The position numbers and the translations under genes are program-made. From Arthrobacter citreus (GTDB lineage: Bacteria; Actinomycetota; Actinomycetes; Actinomycetales; Micrococcaceae), in NCBI RefSeq assembly GCF_009192745.1, contig NZ_VTFV01000002.1, forward strand, positions 372,001-436,000: DNA of 64,000 bases. Direction: 5' to 3'. Below are positions 8,243 to 18,029 of this stretch, piece after piece. The notes under the pieces are model-generated. The model was given only the letters and a program-made list of their open reading frames with translations, was not told the DNA's origin and ran no database searches. Position 1 is the first letter of the stretch; each line of letters begins with the position of its first letter.

Positions 8243-9313
8243 TTAGAGCTGCGAACCGACCTTGAAGTCGGTTTCGTCGCCGCGGGTGTAGGAGAAGCCG
8301 TCAGCGCCGATGGTGACTTCCATTTCGGAGGAGTCGGTGCGGGCCACAACCTGCTGCGGGTTGCCGTCCAGGTCCAGGACCAGGGAGGCCTCGGTGTACC
8401 AGGACGGAACAACCGGGTTGCCCCACCAGTCGCGGCGCTGGTTGTCGTGCACGTCCCAGGTGATGGTGGGATTGTCCGGGTCGCCGGTGTAGTAGTCCTG
8501 GGTGTAGATCTCGATGCGGTGGTCGTCCGGATCCAGGATGTAGAGGTAGAACGCGTTGGAGACGCCGTGGCGTCCGGGGCCGCGCTCGATCCGGTCGGAG
8601 ATGCGCAGGGCGCCCATCTTGTCGCAGATCTGGATGATGTTGTGCTTCTCATGGGTCGCGAACGCGACGTGGTGCATGCGGGGACCGTCGCCGCCGGTGA
8701 GGGCGGTGTCATGCACTGTGTCCTTGCGGTGCAGCCACGCAGCGTAGGTGACGCCCTCGGAATCCTTGATGTCCTCGGAAACGCGGAAGCCCAGGTTCTC
8801 CAGGTAGGCGCGGCCGCGGGGAACGTCCGGGGTGACCTGGTTGAAGTGGTCCAGGCGCACCAGCTCGCCGGCGGAGTAGAGGTCGTAGCGCTGGGTCAGG
8901 CGCTCCACGTGGTCAACGTGGTAGAAGAATTCGTACGGGAAGCCCAGCGGGTCCTCCACGCGGACGGAGTCGCCCACGCCCTTGGTGAAGCCGTTCGCGC
9001 GGCGCTCGGTGCGGCAGCCCATTTCCTTGTAGTACGCCTCGGCAATATCCACGTCTTCCGGGGTGCGCACGCGGTAGGCGAAGGACGCGACGGCGGCGAC
9101 GGGTCCCTTGCGCAGCACCAGGTTGTGGTGGATGAATTCCTCGAGGGAGCGCAGGTAGATGGCGTTCTCATCTTCCTCGGTCACGTGCAGGCCCAGGACG
9201 TCCACGTAGAACTCGCGGGACTTGGCCAGGTCGGTGACCACCAGTTCCATGTAGGCGCAGCGGACAATGTCCGGCGGGTTGATGGACGGCTTGGGAATGG
9301 GGTTGGCGTTCAT
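8243..9313 (-). CDS. hpaD: 3,4-dihydroxyphenylacetate (homoprotocatechuate) 2,3-dioxygenase
   Basis: Type I extradiol ring-cleavage dioxygenase that opens homoprotocatechuate to 5-carboxymethyl-2-hydroxymuconate semialdehyde. The 356-residue sequence closely resembles, from memory, the Brevibacterium fuscum Fe(II) and Arthrobacter Mn(II) enzymes. Metal ligands of the 2-His-1-carboxylate triad appear as His156 (RLDHFNQ), His215 (RMHHVAF) and Glu268 (HRIEIYTQ), and the acid/base His is His201 (TVHDTAL); each is one position later than in the Brevibacterium enzyme. Two vicinal-oxygen-chelate repeats are present. It is last in the operon, 29 bp after hpaE, and is followed by a terminator. Whether Fe or Mn is used cannot be read from the ligands. 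Confidence 0.97.
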   Translation of the reverse strand: MNANPIPKPSINPPDIVRCAYMELVVTDLAKSREFYVDVLGLHVTEEDENAIYLRSLEEFIHHNLVLRKGPVAAVASFAYRVRTPEDVDIAEAYYKEMGCRTERRANGFTKGVGDSVRVEDPLGFPYEFFYHVDHVERLTQRYDLYSAGELVRLDHFNQVTPDVPRGRAYLENLGFRVSEDIKDSEGVTYAAWLHRKDTVHDTALTGGDGPRMHHVAFATHEKHNIIQICDKMGALRISDRIERGPGRHGVSNAFYLYILDPDDHRIEIYTQDYYTGDPDNPTITWDVHDNQRRDWWGNPVVPSWYTEASLVLDLDGNPQQVVARTDSSEMEVTIGADGFSYTRGDETDFKVGSQL

Positions 9314-9341
9314 GGTTCTCCTTCGAACAGAGCGGGGGGAT

Positions 9342-10859
<1,518 letters not shown>

Positions 10860-10902
10860 GGGGCGTCTCCTTTGATGCGGGGGTCTGGACTATGGGTTTT
10901 GG

Positions 10903-11580
10903 TTAGGGGGTGGAGCTTGCGGGGGAGTGCTTCAGGTACGCGTCGAGAGTGGCAATCCGGTGGGCGCGGGCCGCGGCCTCGATGATGCCGGCGTCGGCCT
11001 TTGCCTCGATCAGTTCGAGCAGCCGCTCGTGCTCGGCAACGGAGTCCTGGGCCCGGCCGGGAACGTAGCTGAAGGTGGAGGAGCGCAGCGCGCCCAGCCG
11101 GTTCCAGCCGCGGTGGACCAGGTCCAGGATGTGCGGATTGGGGCAGTTGGTGAACAGTGCGGAGTGGAAGTCCCGGTTCAGGGCCGTGAAGCGGACCGGG
11201 TCGAAGTGCTCCAGGCAGTCGCGCATTTCTGCATTGATTGCCTTGGCCTTCGCCAGGTCCTCCGCCGTGACGAGCGGCGCGGAGAGCGCCGTCGCGTACC
11301 CTTCCACCAGGCTCAGCGTCTGCATGGTGTAGAGGTATTCGGTGGGGTCGATGCCGGTGACGGTGGCGCCGACGTTCCGCTCGAACCGGACCAGCCCTTC
11401 GGCCTCCAGCCGGCGGATCGCTTCCCGGACCGGGACGGCGGAGCAGCCCAGGTCCGCGGCGATCCGGCCAAGCACCAGGCGGTACCCGGGGCCGTATTCA
11501 CCGGAGGAGATCTTCGACTGGACGGTCTGGTAGGCCTGTTCGGCCTTGCTCACTGTCCCGTCTTTGGACGAGGTGTTCAC
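10903..11580 (-). CDS. GntR family (FCD subfamily) transcriptional regulator of the hpa operon
   Basis: Predicted ligand-responsive repressor of aromatic degradation, 225 residues. The N-terminal winged helix spans about residues 10-75 (GYRLVLGRIAADLG, VPVREAIRRLEAEGLV). The C-terminal FCD domain keeps metal-site-type His residues in NRDFHSAL, AEHERLLELI and AHRIATL. I chose the GTG at 11580 because it overlaps the upstream stop as GTGA, implying translational coupling; an ATG 39 bp further up lies inside the previous gene. Being inside the operon it probably autoregulates through the GTATAC-centred palindrome at 13079-13090. Confidence 0.9.
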   Translation of the reverse strand: MNTSSKDGTVSKAEQAYQTVQSKISSGEYGPGYRLVLGRIAADLGCSAVPVREAIRRLEAEGLVRFERNVGATVTGIDPTEYLYTMQTLSLVEGYATALSAPLVTAEDLAKAKAINAEMRDCLEHFDPVRFTALNRDFHSALFTNCPNPHILDLVHRGWNRLGALRSSTFSYVPGRAQDSVAEHERLLELIEAKADAGIIEAAARAHRIATLDAYLKHSPASSTP

Positions 11581-13055
11581 GCCTGTTCCGCCGCCCAGGC
11601 CTCGTACTTTTCCTTCCACGCGGCGTTCATCGGGTAGAGGCCGTCGACGCCGTGGCCGGCCTTGACCATTTCGGCGATGAACTCTTCCTGGTGTTCCTGC
11701 TTGATGCAGGCCTCCACCAGTTCCTCGGCGATGGCCGGCGGGATGACCAGGATGCCGTCGTCGTCGGCCACGATGATGTCACCGGGCTGGACGGTGGAGC
11801 CGCCGCAGGCGATGGTGATGTCCGTGTCCCAGGGGATGTGCCGGCGGCCGAGCACTGCGGGGTGCGGGTTGGCGCAGTAGACGGGCAGGTCGAAGCTGGC
11901 GACGGTGGAGTAGTCGCGGACACCGCCGTCGGTAATGATGGCTGCGGCGCCGTTGTGCATGGCGCGCAGGGCGAGGATGTCGCCGAGGGTGCCGGTGCCC
12001 TTTTCACCGCGGGCTTCCATGATCAGGACTTCGCCTTCGCGGACGGAGTCGATGGCGCGCTTCTGCGCGTTGTAGCCGCCGCCGTGGGTCTTGAAGAGGT
12101 CTTCGCGGTTGGGCACGTAGCGCAGGGTGCGGGCGGTGCCGACAACCTTGCGGCCGGTCTTGGTGCCGGTGAGGCCGTCGATGGAGACGTTGTTCAGGCC
12201 GCGGGCGCGCATCTGCGAGCTGAGCGTGGCGGTGGCGACGGATTCAAGCTTGGCCTTCAGCTCCGGGGTGAGGGCCGGCGTCGGTTCCTCCGCGGGCGCG
12301 AGGCCCGCCTTCTCGGCGGAGCCCCACGCTTCTTCGCGCTGCTTGTCATCGATCTTGGGCTGCGCGCCGAAGGCAGCCAGCGGCGTCGTGCCTTCGGTGA
12401 CGGTGGTGGTCAGGCGCCCGGTGGTCTGCCCTGTGGAGGGGGAGTCCACCTCGATTTCGACGACGTCGCCCGGGACGGCCACGGAGGCGCCGGCGGGGGT
12501 GCCGGTGAGGATCATGTCCCCGGGTTCGAGGGTGAGCAGCTGGGAGAGGTCGGCGACCAGCTGCGCGAAGGGGAAGAGCAGGTCTGCGGTGGTGTCATCC
12601 TGCGCGAGTTCGCCGTTGACCCAGGTGCGGACGCGCAGGGCTGCGGGGTCTACGGAGGCGGCGTCGAGGATGGCCGGGCCTACGGGGGTGAAGCCGTCGC
12701 CGCCCTTGGAGCGGAGGTTGGATCCCTTGTCTGCCCAGCGGAGGTCGTACACGCCGAGGTCGTTGCTGGCGGTGACGCCGCTGACGTAGCTCCAGGCGTC
12801 TTCGACGGAGACGCGGCGGGCGGTCGTGCCGATGATCAGGGCGATTTCGCCTTCGAAGCCGAGCAGTTCGCAGCCGGCCGGGCGCTCCACGGTGCCGCCG
12901 GTGAGGGCGAGGGAGGAGCTGGGCTTCAGGAAGTAGGAGGGCTGTTCCGGGGTGCGTCCGCGCTCTGCTGCCCGGCTGGGGTAGTTGATGTGGACGGCGA
13001 TGACCTTGCCGGTCTGTGCCAGTGTCTCCGATGTGGCGGTGTTGCTCGTGGACAT
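11577..13055 (-). CDS. Fused fumarylacetoacetate hydrolase (HpaG-like) and RraA-like aldolase/decarboxylase
   Basis: A 492-residue two-domain protein. Residues about 15-235 form a fumarylacetoacetate hydrolase (FAH) domain: YFLKPSSSLAL, the metal-binding ELLGFEGEIALIIG, GVTASNDLG and LTGTPAG. Residues about 265-490 form an RraA/HMG-aldolase-like domain with GTARTL, MEARGEKGTGTLGDILALRAM and the metal/pyruvate site-like TDGGVRDYS. FAH-fold HpaG enzymes isomerise and decarboxylate hpa intermediates; RraA-fold relatives are class II pyruvate aldolases or decarboxylases. The fusion thus probably performs two lower-pathway steps. It is the first gene of the operon, with CAGGAGTGAG before the ATG. 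The exact split of activities is unknown. Confidence 0.9.
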   Translation of the reverse strand: MSTSNTATSETLAQTGKVIAVHINYPSRAAERGRTPEQPSYFLKPSSSLALTGGTVERPAGCELLGFEGEIALIIGTTARRVSVEDAWSYVSGVTASNDLGVYDLRWADKGSNLRSKGGDGFTPVGPAILDAASVDPAALRVRTWVNGELAQDDTTADLLFPFAQLVADLSQLLTLEPGDMILTGTPAGASVAVPGDVVEIEVDSPSTGQTTGRLTTTVTEGTTPLAAFGAQPKIDDKQREEAWGSAEKAGLAPAEEPTPALTPELKAKLESVATATLSSQMRARGLNNVSIDGLTGTKTGRKVVGTARTLRYVPNREDLFKTHGGGYNAQKRAIDSVREGEVLIMEARGEKGTGTLGDILALRAMHNGAAAIITDGGVRDYSTVASFDLPVYCANPHPAVLGRRHIPWDTDITIACGGSTVQPGDIIVADDDGILVIPPAIAEELVEACIKQEHQEEFIAEMVKAGHGVDGLYPMNAAWKEKYEAWAAEQA

Positions 13056-13078
13056 CTCACTCCTGGATCAAGTACGAA

Positions 13079-13090
13079 ATCGTATACGAT
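13079..13090. promoter_or_regulatory. Palindromic GntR-type operator of the hpa operon
   Basis: ATCGTATACGAT is a perfect 12-bp palindrome located 24 bp upstream of the first hpa operon start codon. The GTATAC core fits operators of FCD-type GntR regulators, and such a regulator is encoded in the same operon, so autogenous repression is likely. Confidence 0.7.
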
Positions 13091-13101
13091 CCAGTGTGCC
13101 T

Positions 13102-13117
13102 TGTGGAGTGGGTCACG
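13102..13117. promoter_or_regulatory. CRP-like half-conserved site
   Basis: TGTGG-AGTGGG-TCACG matches TGTGA-N6-TCACA at eight of ten positions and lies just upstream of the GntR palindrome. It may link the hpa operon to a CRP-like regulator. The match is weaker than the site at 1609. Confidence 0.4.
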
Positions 13118-13316
13118 TCAAGGGGCTGGAGATGCGCGTGAGTGACGGTAAAAAAGAACTATGAGCGTGCACAATAGGTTTCGATGCTGTGCTGTGCTGA
13201 GCGGTGTGTGATCTGACAAGCATCTACACCCGTGCGACGATTACCTACCCGGGAAACCATTCCTTGAGGGGGAACGAAGCTCGGACATCGACTATACGAA
13301 GAAAAGGCACGGAGAG

Positions 13317-14147
13317 ATGGGCGTTGGGGGACAGAGCAGCTACTTGCTGAAAGAGAGTTGGTCAGGCCTTTTGTCGGGTCACCCGAGACCATCCGTCGAG
13401 ACGCAAATCTTCGCCGTCGCAAAAGTGGCGGACACAGGATCACTTCCATTTTTGGGCCTTGCGACCGACGGGAACTCATACTGGGTCAAGTATCTAGGCA
13501 ACGCTCACGGCATCGATTCTCTAATCGCCGAGCGAGTGGTTGAGGCGCTGGCCAGAAAACTTTCCGCACCGATGCGGCCGTCCATGCTGGTTGAGGTTCC
13601 CCCATCTCTGCTTCGTCACCCAGAATTGCTGTCCTCCGGCATTCAGGCTGGCGTGGCGCACGGCTCGCTTCTCCTTGGCACATGCCAGGAAAGAACAGTG
13701 TTGGACTCAGCGGCCAGAGATGGCAACGCCGCCCGACAACCCCGGTTTATCGCCTTATGGGAACTCTGTTACGGCGAAGACGGCCAGTGGTTGTATGACC
13801 GCTCGGGAGAAGAGCAAGTCTGGTCCTTCGATCACGGATACTGGATTACGGGAGGAGAGCCGGCGCCCCTGACGCCTGCCGACTTGGAAGTCACCGTCAA
13901 CCAGAAGAGGCCATGGTATGGGTCTGTTCGCGGAATGGATCCAGGAGCTTTTCTCGGTGTTGCGGACGATCTTGCGTTGTTATCAGTAACCGACTTCATA
14001 GACGCCGTTGCCAGTGTGCCCGTAGCATGGGGCGTTCCGGATAGCCTTTTGGAGACACTAGCGTGGTGGCTCCACTACCGAAGAAAACACGTCGTTACCA
14101 GAATGCGCGCACTTGCGACGGAAGCAGCAAGGGCAGCCAAAGCTTAG
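13317..14147 (+). CDS. HipA-like kinase family protein (HipA_2 type)
   Basis: A 276-residue protein that I assign to the short HipA-like kinase group. Visible are YWVKYLGNAHG with a likely ATP-binding Lys near residue 59, a following helix with Glu (LIAERVV), a GEDGQWL segment at the expected catalytic loop, and FDHG as the DFG-like metal motif. The usual HRD-type loop is replaced by the D-G-Q-W-L arrangement, so kinase activity is uncertain. No HipB-like antitoxin precedes it; instead a DUF3037 gene follows by about 21 bp. Base composition is clearly lower in GC than the flanking operons, suggesting acquisition. A role in stress or phage response is only a guess. Confidence 0.75.
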   Translation: MGVGGQSSYLLKESWSGLLSGHPRPSVETQIFAVAKVADTGSLPFLGLATDGNSYWVKYLGNAHGIDSLIAERVVEALARKLSAPMRPSMLVEVPPSLLRHPELLSSGIQAGVAHGSLLLGTCQERTVLDSAARDGNAARQPRFIALWELCYGEDGQWLYDRSGEEQVWSFDHGYWITGGEPAPLTPADLEVTVNQKRPWYGSVRGMDPGAFLGVADDLALLSVTDFIDAVASVPVAWGVPDSLLETLAWWLHYRRKHVVTRMRALATEAARAAKA

Positions 14148-14168
14148 TAATGAGGAAGGGGTGAAGTG

Positions 14169-15050
14169 ATGTTCTACCAATATTGGGTCGTCCGGTACGT
14201 GCCGGACCCTATACGCGGTGAATTCGTAAACATTGCTTTGCTCGTCGGTAAAGATGGGCATGACTGGGCGTTTCGCCCTGTTAGCAACCTGCAGCGAGCC
14301 AGCCGCCTCGGGGGTGACCCCACGATCGCGAAATATTGGCTCGGAGAGCTCGAAAAAATGGTCGGAACTCTCCGGGCAGGAGGAGCCCCTCGTTCTGAAC
14401 CCTCATTGGTGCTTCTGGCCGACTCTGAGCGCAGCTTAAGTGCAGCAGCCATCTCCCGGATAGCCTCTCGGCTAAACAACGCAGTGCAGATATCTGCTCC
14501 CTACCCAATGGAAGCTGACTCAGCTGCGGCTGGACTTTCGATGTTATTCGAGCACTTAATTGCAGATCCGCAGGTAAAGCCTCGAGAGCTTTTTGGCACG
14601 CGGGTAAGCAATTTCGTTTCGACCGAACTGCGGCGCGTGTTGCCAGACAGTGGCGTGGCCCTACGTTCGCGCCCACAAATACGTGTTGGCACAATCCCTC
14701 GAACCGCCAACTTTGCGATTACCGATAACGCGGTAGAACAGATTACGAATGCTTGGTCTTTCAACTTGTCTGACGTTGACAAGGTGTCGACGGAAATACA
14801 AGCCTGGGTGGCGCATATGGACCGCCTACGACGGCGCGGAGGAATACTCGAATCGAGAGGGCAGCCGCCCCTGTCTATTTCTCCTGATGTCCAGCTGCGG
14901 GTTGTATATGAGGAGCCGCGACAAGAGTCAGCGAGGCCTGCGCTGGAGATAGCCAAAGAGGTTTGGAAGGAAGTGCCCGACCTCGTGGCATACTCACAGT
15001 CTGAGCAGCACTTTCTCGTGAGGGATGCCGTCAATGCGGTTGCAGTCTGA
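14169..15050 (+). CDS. DUF3037 family protein
   Basis: A 293-residue protein whose first 40 residues (YQYWVVRYVPDPIRGEFVNIALLVG) carry the signature I recall for DUF3037; the rest shows no motif I know. It has no membrane segments. AAGGGGTG precedes the ATG at 14169; a GTG three bases upstream is possible. It follows the HipA-like gene closely, and the two families are often neighbours, so a two-protein module is likely. The biochemical role of DUF3037 is unknown to me. Lower GC and mixed codon use mark it as part of the same acquired islet. Confidence 0.8.
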   Translation: MFYQYWVVRYVPDPIRGEFVNIALLVGKDGHDWAFRPVSNLQRASRLGGDPTIAKYWLGELEKMVGTLRAGGAPRSEPSLVLLADSERSLSAAAISRIASRLNNAVQISAPYPMEADSAAAGLSMLFEHLIADPQVKPRELFGTRVSNFVSTELRRVLPDSGVALRSRPQIRVGTIPRTANFAITDNAVEQITNAWSFNLSDVDKVSTEIQAWVAHMDRLRRRGGILESRGQPPLSISPDVQLRVVYEEPRQESARPALEIAKEVWKEVPDLVAYSQSEQHFLVRDAVNAVAV

Positions 15051-15078
15051 GCCATCCCCGCTCGTCCAAGAGGCCCAA

Positions 15079-16041
15079 CTAGCGGTAAGGGATCTCGCTA
15101 ACCGCAACCTTGACATCGTGATATCCCAGGAATGAGAGCAACTGCTCCAGCCCAAACTTGGCTTCCTCCGGGTAAGGCGTCGGACCAATGTTTATCTGCC
15201 GAATGGGAAGCCTTGCCGGGAGCCCGTCTCCTTCGTCTGTTTCGGCTTTGGAACGCGGAGGCGGCGTACTCGCGGCAAGTTCAACGTACGGGATCATTCC
15301 AAAGCGGCCTGGACGATGGAGAACATATTTCCATGACGGAGTTACCTCCGCTATTATTCGAGCCTCTTTTTCATCTCGGAATCCGCTGTCTTTGATCGTG
15401 CTCAGGGCGGACTGAAGGGCCATATGTGCAAAGAACCGGCGGAACCGGAACTTTTGCTGACCACCGTTCGGGGTCTGAAGCTCGTCGATAATGCGATCTA
15501 GCTTCTCTTTGATGAACGCTTCCTGATCGGAAGGGTCATAGATAACATCGACCCATGGGTCTGCGTTTTCAGACTCCCGATCGGGATCAAGTTCCAGGGT
15601 CCCGTCCGGGTTCCTGGGTCCATCGTAATAGCCAGAAGGGGGGAACGGATGGGCGTCCCTGAGGTTCTGGGGCTGAACATGCAGGTCTACGTCTCTGTCG
15701 AGTCCGATTGCAAAACTCACTTGTTCCCTGCCGTAGTAGCGCCACAGCGTGAGGCTGTCAGGGTCGTTTGAAGCGGACAGGATGAACTTGCTTTCGCGTG
15801 AGGAAGAGTACGTCCCCACAGTATCCAAGAGAGCCTGAGCCTGGAGTTCCGGAAATTCGGTCTGAACCTCCCGGAGGCGGTCAGCCAATACCTCATTACC
15901 GCTCATCAGTTCTTTCGAGTCGTTCATATAGGCGGCTGAACTTGCCCAAAGCACTCTACTGTTTAAGGCGTTCTTGAGGGCCGCACCGTCACAGTAGTGC
16001 CAAACCAGATTCCCGGCACCCGACATAAGATCCTTGGACAT
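15079..16041 (-). CDS. DUF2971 family protein
   Basis: A 320-residue soluble protein of the DUF2971 family, convergent with the DUF3037 gene with 28 bp between stops. Family features seen are the opening VWHYCDGAALKNALNSRVLWASSAAYMND, then SKFILSASNDPDSLTLWRYYG and FRDEKEARIIAEV. This family is widespread in accessory regions and has no settled function. I set the start at 16041 because AGGAATGGC precedes that ATG and the family signature begins right after it; the frame remains open 291 bp further upstream, but that part does not look like this family. Confidence 0.82.
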   Translation of the reverse strand: MSKDLMSGAGNLVWHYCDGAALKNALNSRVLWASSAAYMNDSKELMSGNEVLADRLREVQTEFPELQAQALLDTVGTYSSSRESKFILSASNDPDSLTLWRYYGREQVSFAIGLDRDVDLHVQPQNLRDAHPFPPSGYYDGPRNPDGTLELDPDRESENADPWVDVIYDPSDQEAFIKEKLDRIIDELQTPNGGQQKFRFRRFFAHMALQSALSTIKDSGFRDEKEARIIAEVTPSWKYVLHRPGRFGMIPYVELAASTPPPRSKAETDEGDGLPARLPIRQINIGPTPYPEEAKFGLEQLLSFLGYHDVKVAVSEIPYR

Positions 16042-16481
16042 GCCATTCCTGTCTTTATTTTCGGTGGTCCTCGGTGCTGCGTTAGAGATTGCTAGACCAT
16101 ATAGTTGCATACTCAGCTTCGAAGGCTTCTGCGACATGGCGTGGAAATTTTGGAACGATCTGAGTACGTCCGCTAGCCGGTGTTGTACGGCGGTGAGCAA
16201 AGCTTCGTTCAATTTGATGATGGCGTTGAACCCGGCTAGTTGCGCTCCCTTGATCGTTGGCCGGAGTGTCTGGGTAATACCGCCAGCCCCGTGATCACGG
16301 CATCCTGAGTGGGAGTCGCCCGCGAGTCGCATCCGGACAACAGGACACCTGCGGCATCAGCAGAAGCCTGCTCAACTCCGTCTGTGAGGCAGGTGGACCG
16401 AATATCAAGCAACGGCAATTTGCGTGAATCCGCCAGTTACATCGCGGCGACATTGATTGCCAAAGGGAACCTATCCGGGTT
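16042..16481. other. Gene-poor stretch with a possible coding remnant
   Basis: No intact gene can be supported in these 440 bases. On the minus strand two overlapping frames (16236-16418 and the open stretch 16042-16332) each hold protein-like sequence, for example LLSGCDSRATP in one and QLAGFNAIIKLNEALLTAVQHRL in the other, as if one short gene had been frameshifted. This may be the decayed edge of the accessory islet. Evidence is weak. Confidence 0.35.
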
Positions 16482-18026
16482 TTATCTGGGCTGTGAATAC
16501 ATCACCACAAGAACACAAACGGCCGAGAAACCAGCCTGCGCCAGCAACAGCACTCCGGGCACATACCCCAGGAACAGTCCGAGCAACAGCGGAACCAGCG
16601 CCAGCAGCGTCGTGTCGAAACCGCGGATCATCGTCCCGGCCTGCGCGCGGGGCATCGGACCGAACGGGGTGTCGATCGGAGGGACGGTCCAGTCGGGTTG
16701 CGGCCGGTAGGCGCCCCGCACCGCCGACGCACCAAAACCCACACCAGCCAGAGCACCCAGAGCAATCAGCGCCGGGCTACCCGCACCGAGCAGCACCAGC
16801 ACCGCACACAACACCGCCGTCCACAGCGTCAGCGCGGCGGCAGGCAGGGCCATGCGGCTCAGAAGCACGACGGACACCGACAGCGGCAGCAGCATGTCCA
16901 GGCCCGGCATGATCGCCGTCCGCCGCGCCACCGCACCCAGCGCCGGAACCGCCGCAAACACAGCCGCTGCAATCATCCCCAGCTGCACCAGCGGAGGCTG
17001 CGCCCCGCCGGCCAGCAACACGACCACGAACACCGCCAGCACCAGCACCGGACGGACCCACAGGCCGCGGGTCCGCAGGAACGCCGCCGTATCCGCGCGC
17101 AGCAGGGCACCAAACGGCGTCCGCCCGCCCCGCGCATACCAGCGCGCAGCACGGGCGGAAGCAACGCCGTCGGGCTCTGTCGAAAGCGCGCGGCCCACCT
17201 CATTGAGATCCATCAGGTACACCGCGGCACCGGTGTGCCCGGACACCGCGCCGCCGCGGATCAGCTCCCGGCCCGGGATCCGGTCCAGCCGGGCGAACAC
17301 GAGCAGTCCGAGCGCAACGGTGACACCCAGGCTGCCGACCGCCAGCACCCAGGACCCCGCGGCAACCCGCACCGTGACCAGGCTCAGGAGCGCCAGCACC
17401 AGCAGGCCGGGAAGGCTGCCGCTGCGCCGCTCAGCCGCCGACTGCGGAGCCGGCCGGGCCTGCTGCAAACCCGCGAGCAGCACGGCAGAGACCGCAGCCA
17501 CCCCAAACGTTGCAGCCGCCAGGACCTGTCCCCGAACACTGGTCTCCAGGTCCATCACAAACCCGAACGGCAGATACAGCACGGCGGTGCCCGCCCACAC
17601 GAGCAGCAGGCGCCGGACCAGCCGGCCGGCCAGCATCGGCCGCCGCTCCAGCGGCAGGCTCAGCCACCAGTACCCTTCGGGACCGCTGACCGCCGCGGGA
17701 CCCAGTTTCCGGGCGATCACCATCACCGCAGCCAGCGCCGCGAACACCAGCACAGCCGCTGCCGCGCCGTCGGGCAGGGCGAACGACGGCGGCGCCACCA
17801 GGGTGCGCCCGGAACCGACGTTCCAGGCCTGGGCGACCTGCTCGCGCAGGGCCAGGACGAGTCCCACAGCCAGGGCTGCAATGGTTCCGAGCGCCAGCAC
17901 AGCGGTGTAGACGTCGACGAAGACATCCCGGAACCGGGTCCGGCCGCGGGAAAACGCCCGCGAGGCCTGCCGGGTGTAACGGACCGGGTCGAACGGGGGA
18001 GGTGCCTGGACGGTGTCGGCGGTCAT
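16482..18026 (-). CDS. ABC-type exporter membrane protein (DUF6297-like)
   Basis: A 514-residue integral membrane protein with roughly ten to twelve hydrophobic helices and an N-terminal cytoplasmic tail. It starts four bases after the stop of an ABC ATPase gene, so the two should form one transporter. The pattern (long membrane partner, short ATPase with DrrA-like features) suggests an ABC-2-like exporter; I tentatively match it to DUF6297. Substrate unknown. Gly/Ala/Leu-rich composition and high GC agree with the host genome. Confidence 0.75.
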   Translation of the reverse strand: MTADTVQAPPPFDPVRYTRQASRAFSRGRTRFRDVFVDVYTAVLALGTIAALAVGLVLALREQVAQAWNVGSGRTLVAPPSFALPDGAAAAVLVFAALAAVMVIARKLGPAAVSGPEGYWWLSLPLERRPMLAGRLVRRLLLVWAGTAVLYLPFGFVMDLETSVRGQVLAAATFGVAAVSAVLLAGLQQARPAPQSAAERRSGSLPGLLVLALLSLVTVRVAAGSWVLAVGSLGVTVALGLLVFARLDRIPGRELIRGGAVSGHTGAAVYLMDLNEVGRALSTEPDGVASARAARWYARGGRTPFGALLRADTAAFLRTRGLWVRPVLVLAVFVVVLLAGGAQPPLVQLGMIAAAVFAAVPALGAVARRTAIMPGLDMLLPLSVSVVLLSRMALPAAALTLWTAVLCAVLVLLGAGSPALIALGALAGVGFGASAVRGAYRPQPDWTVPPIDTPFGPMPRAQAGTMIRGFDTTLLALVPLLLGLFLGYVPGVLLLAQAGFSAVCVLVVMYSQPR

Positions 18027-18029
18027 AAG

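Noticed and set aside
13317-16041. Prophage or integrative element with recognisable integrase
   Set aside because: No integrase, phage structural gene or flanking direct repeats could be found around the HipA-like/DUF3037/DUF2971 genes.
16236-16418. Small lipoprotein gene
   Set aside because: LLSGC appears in the middle of the frame rather than after a basic hydrophobic signal, and there is no ribosome site.
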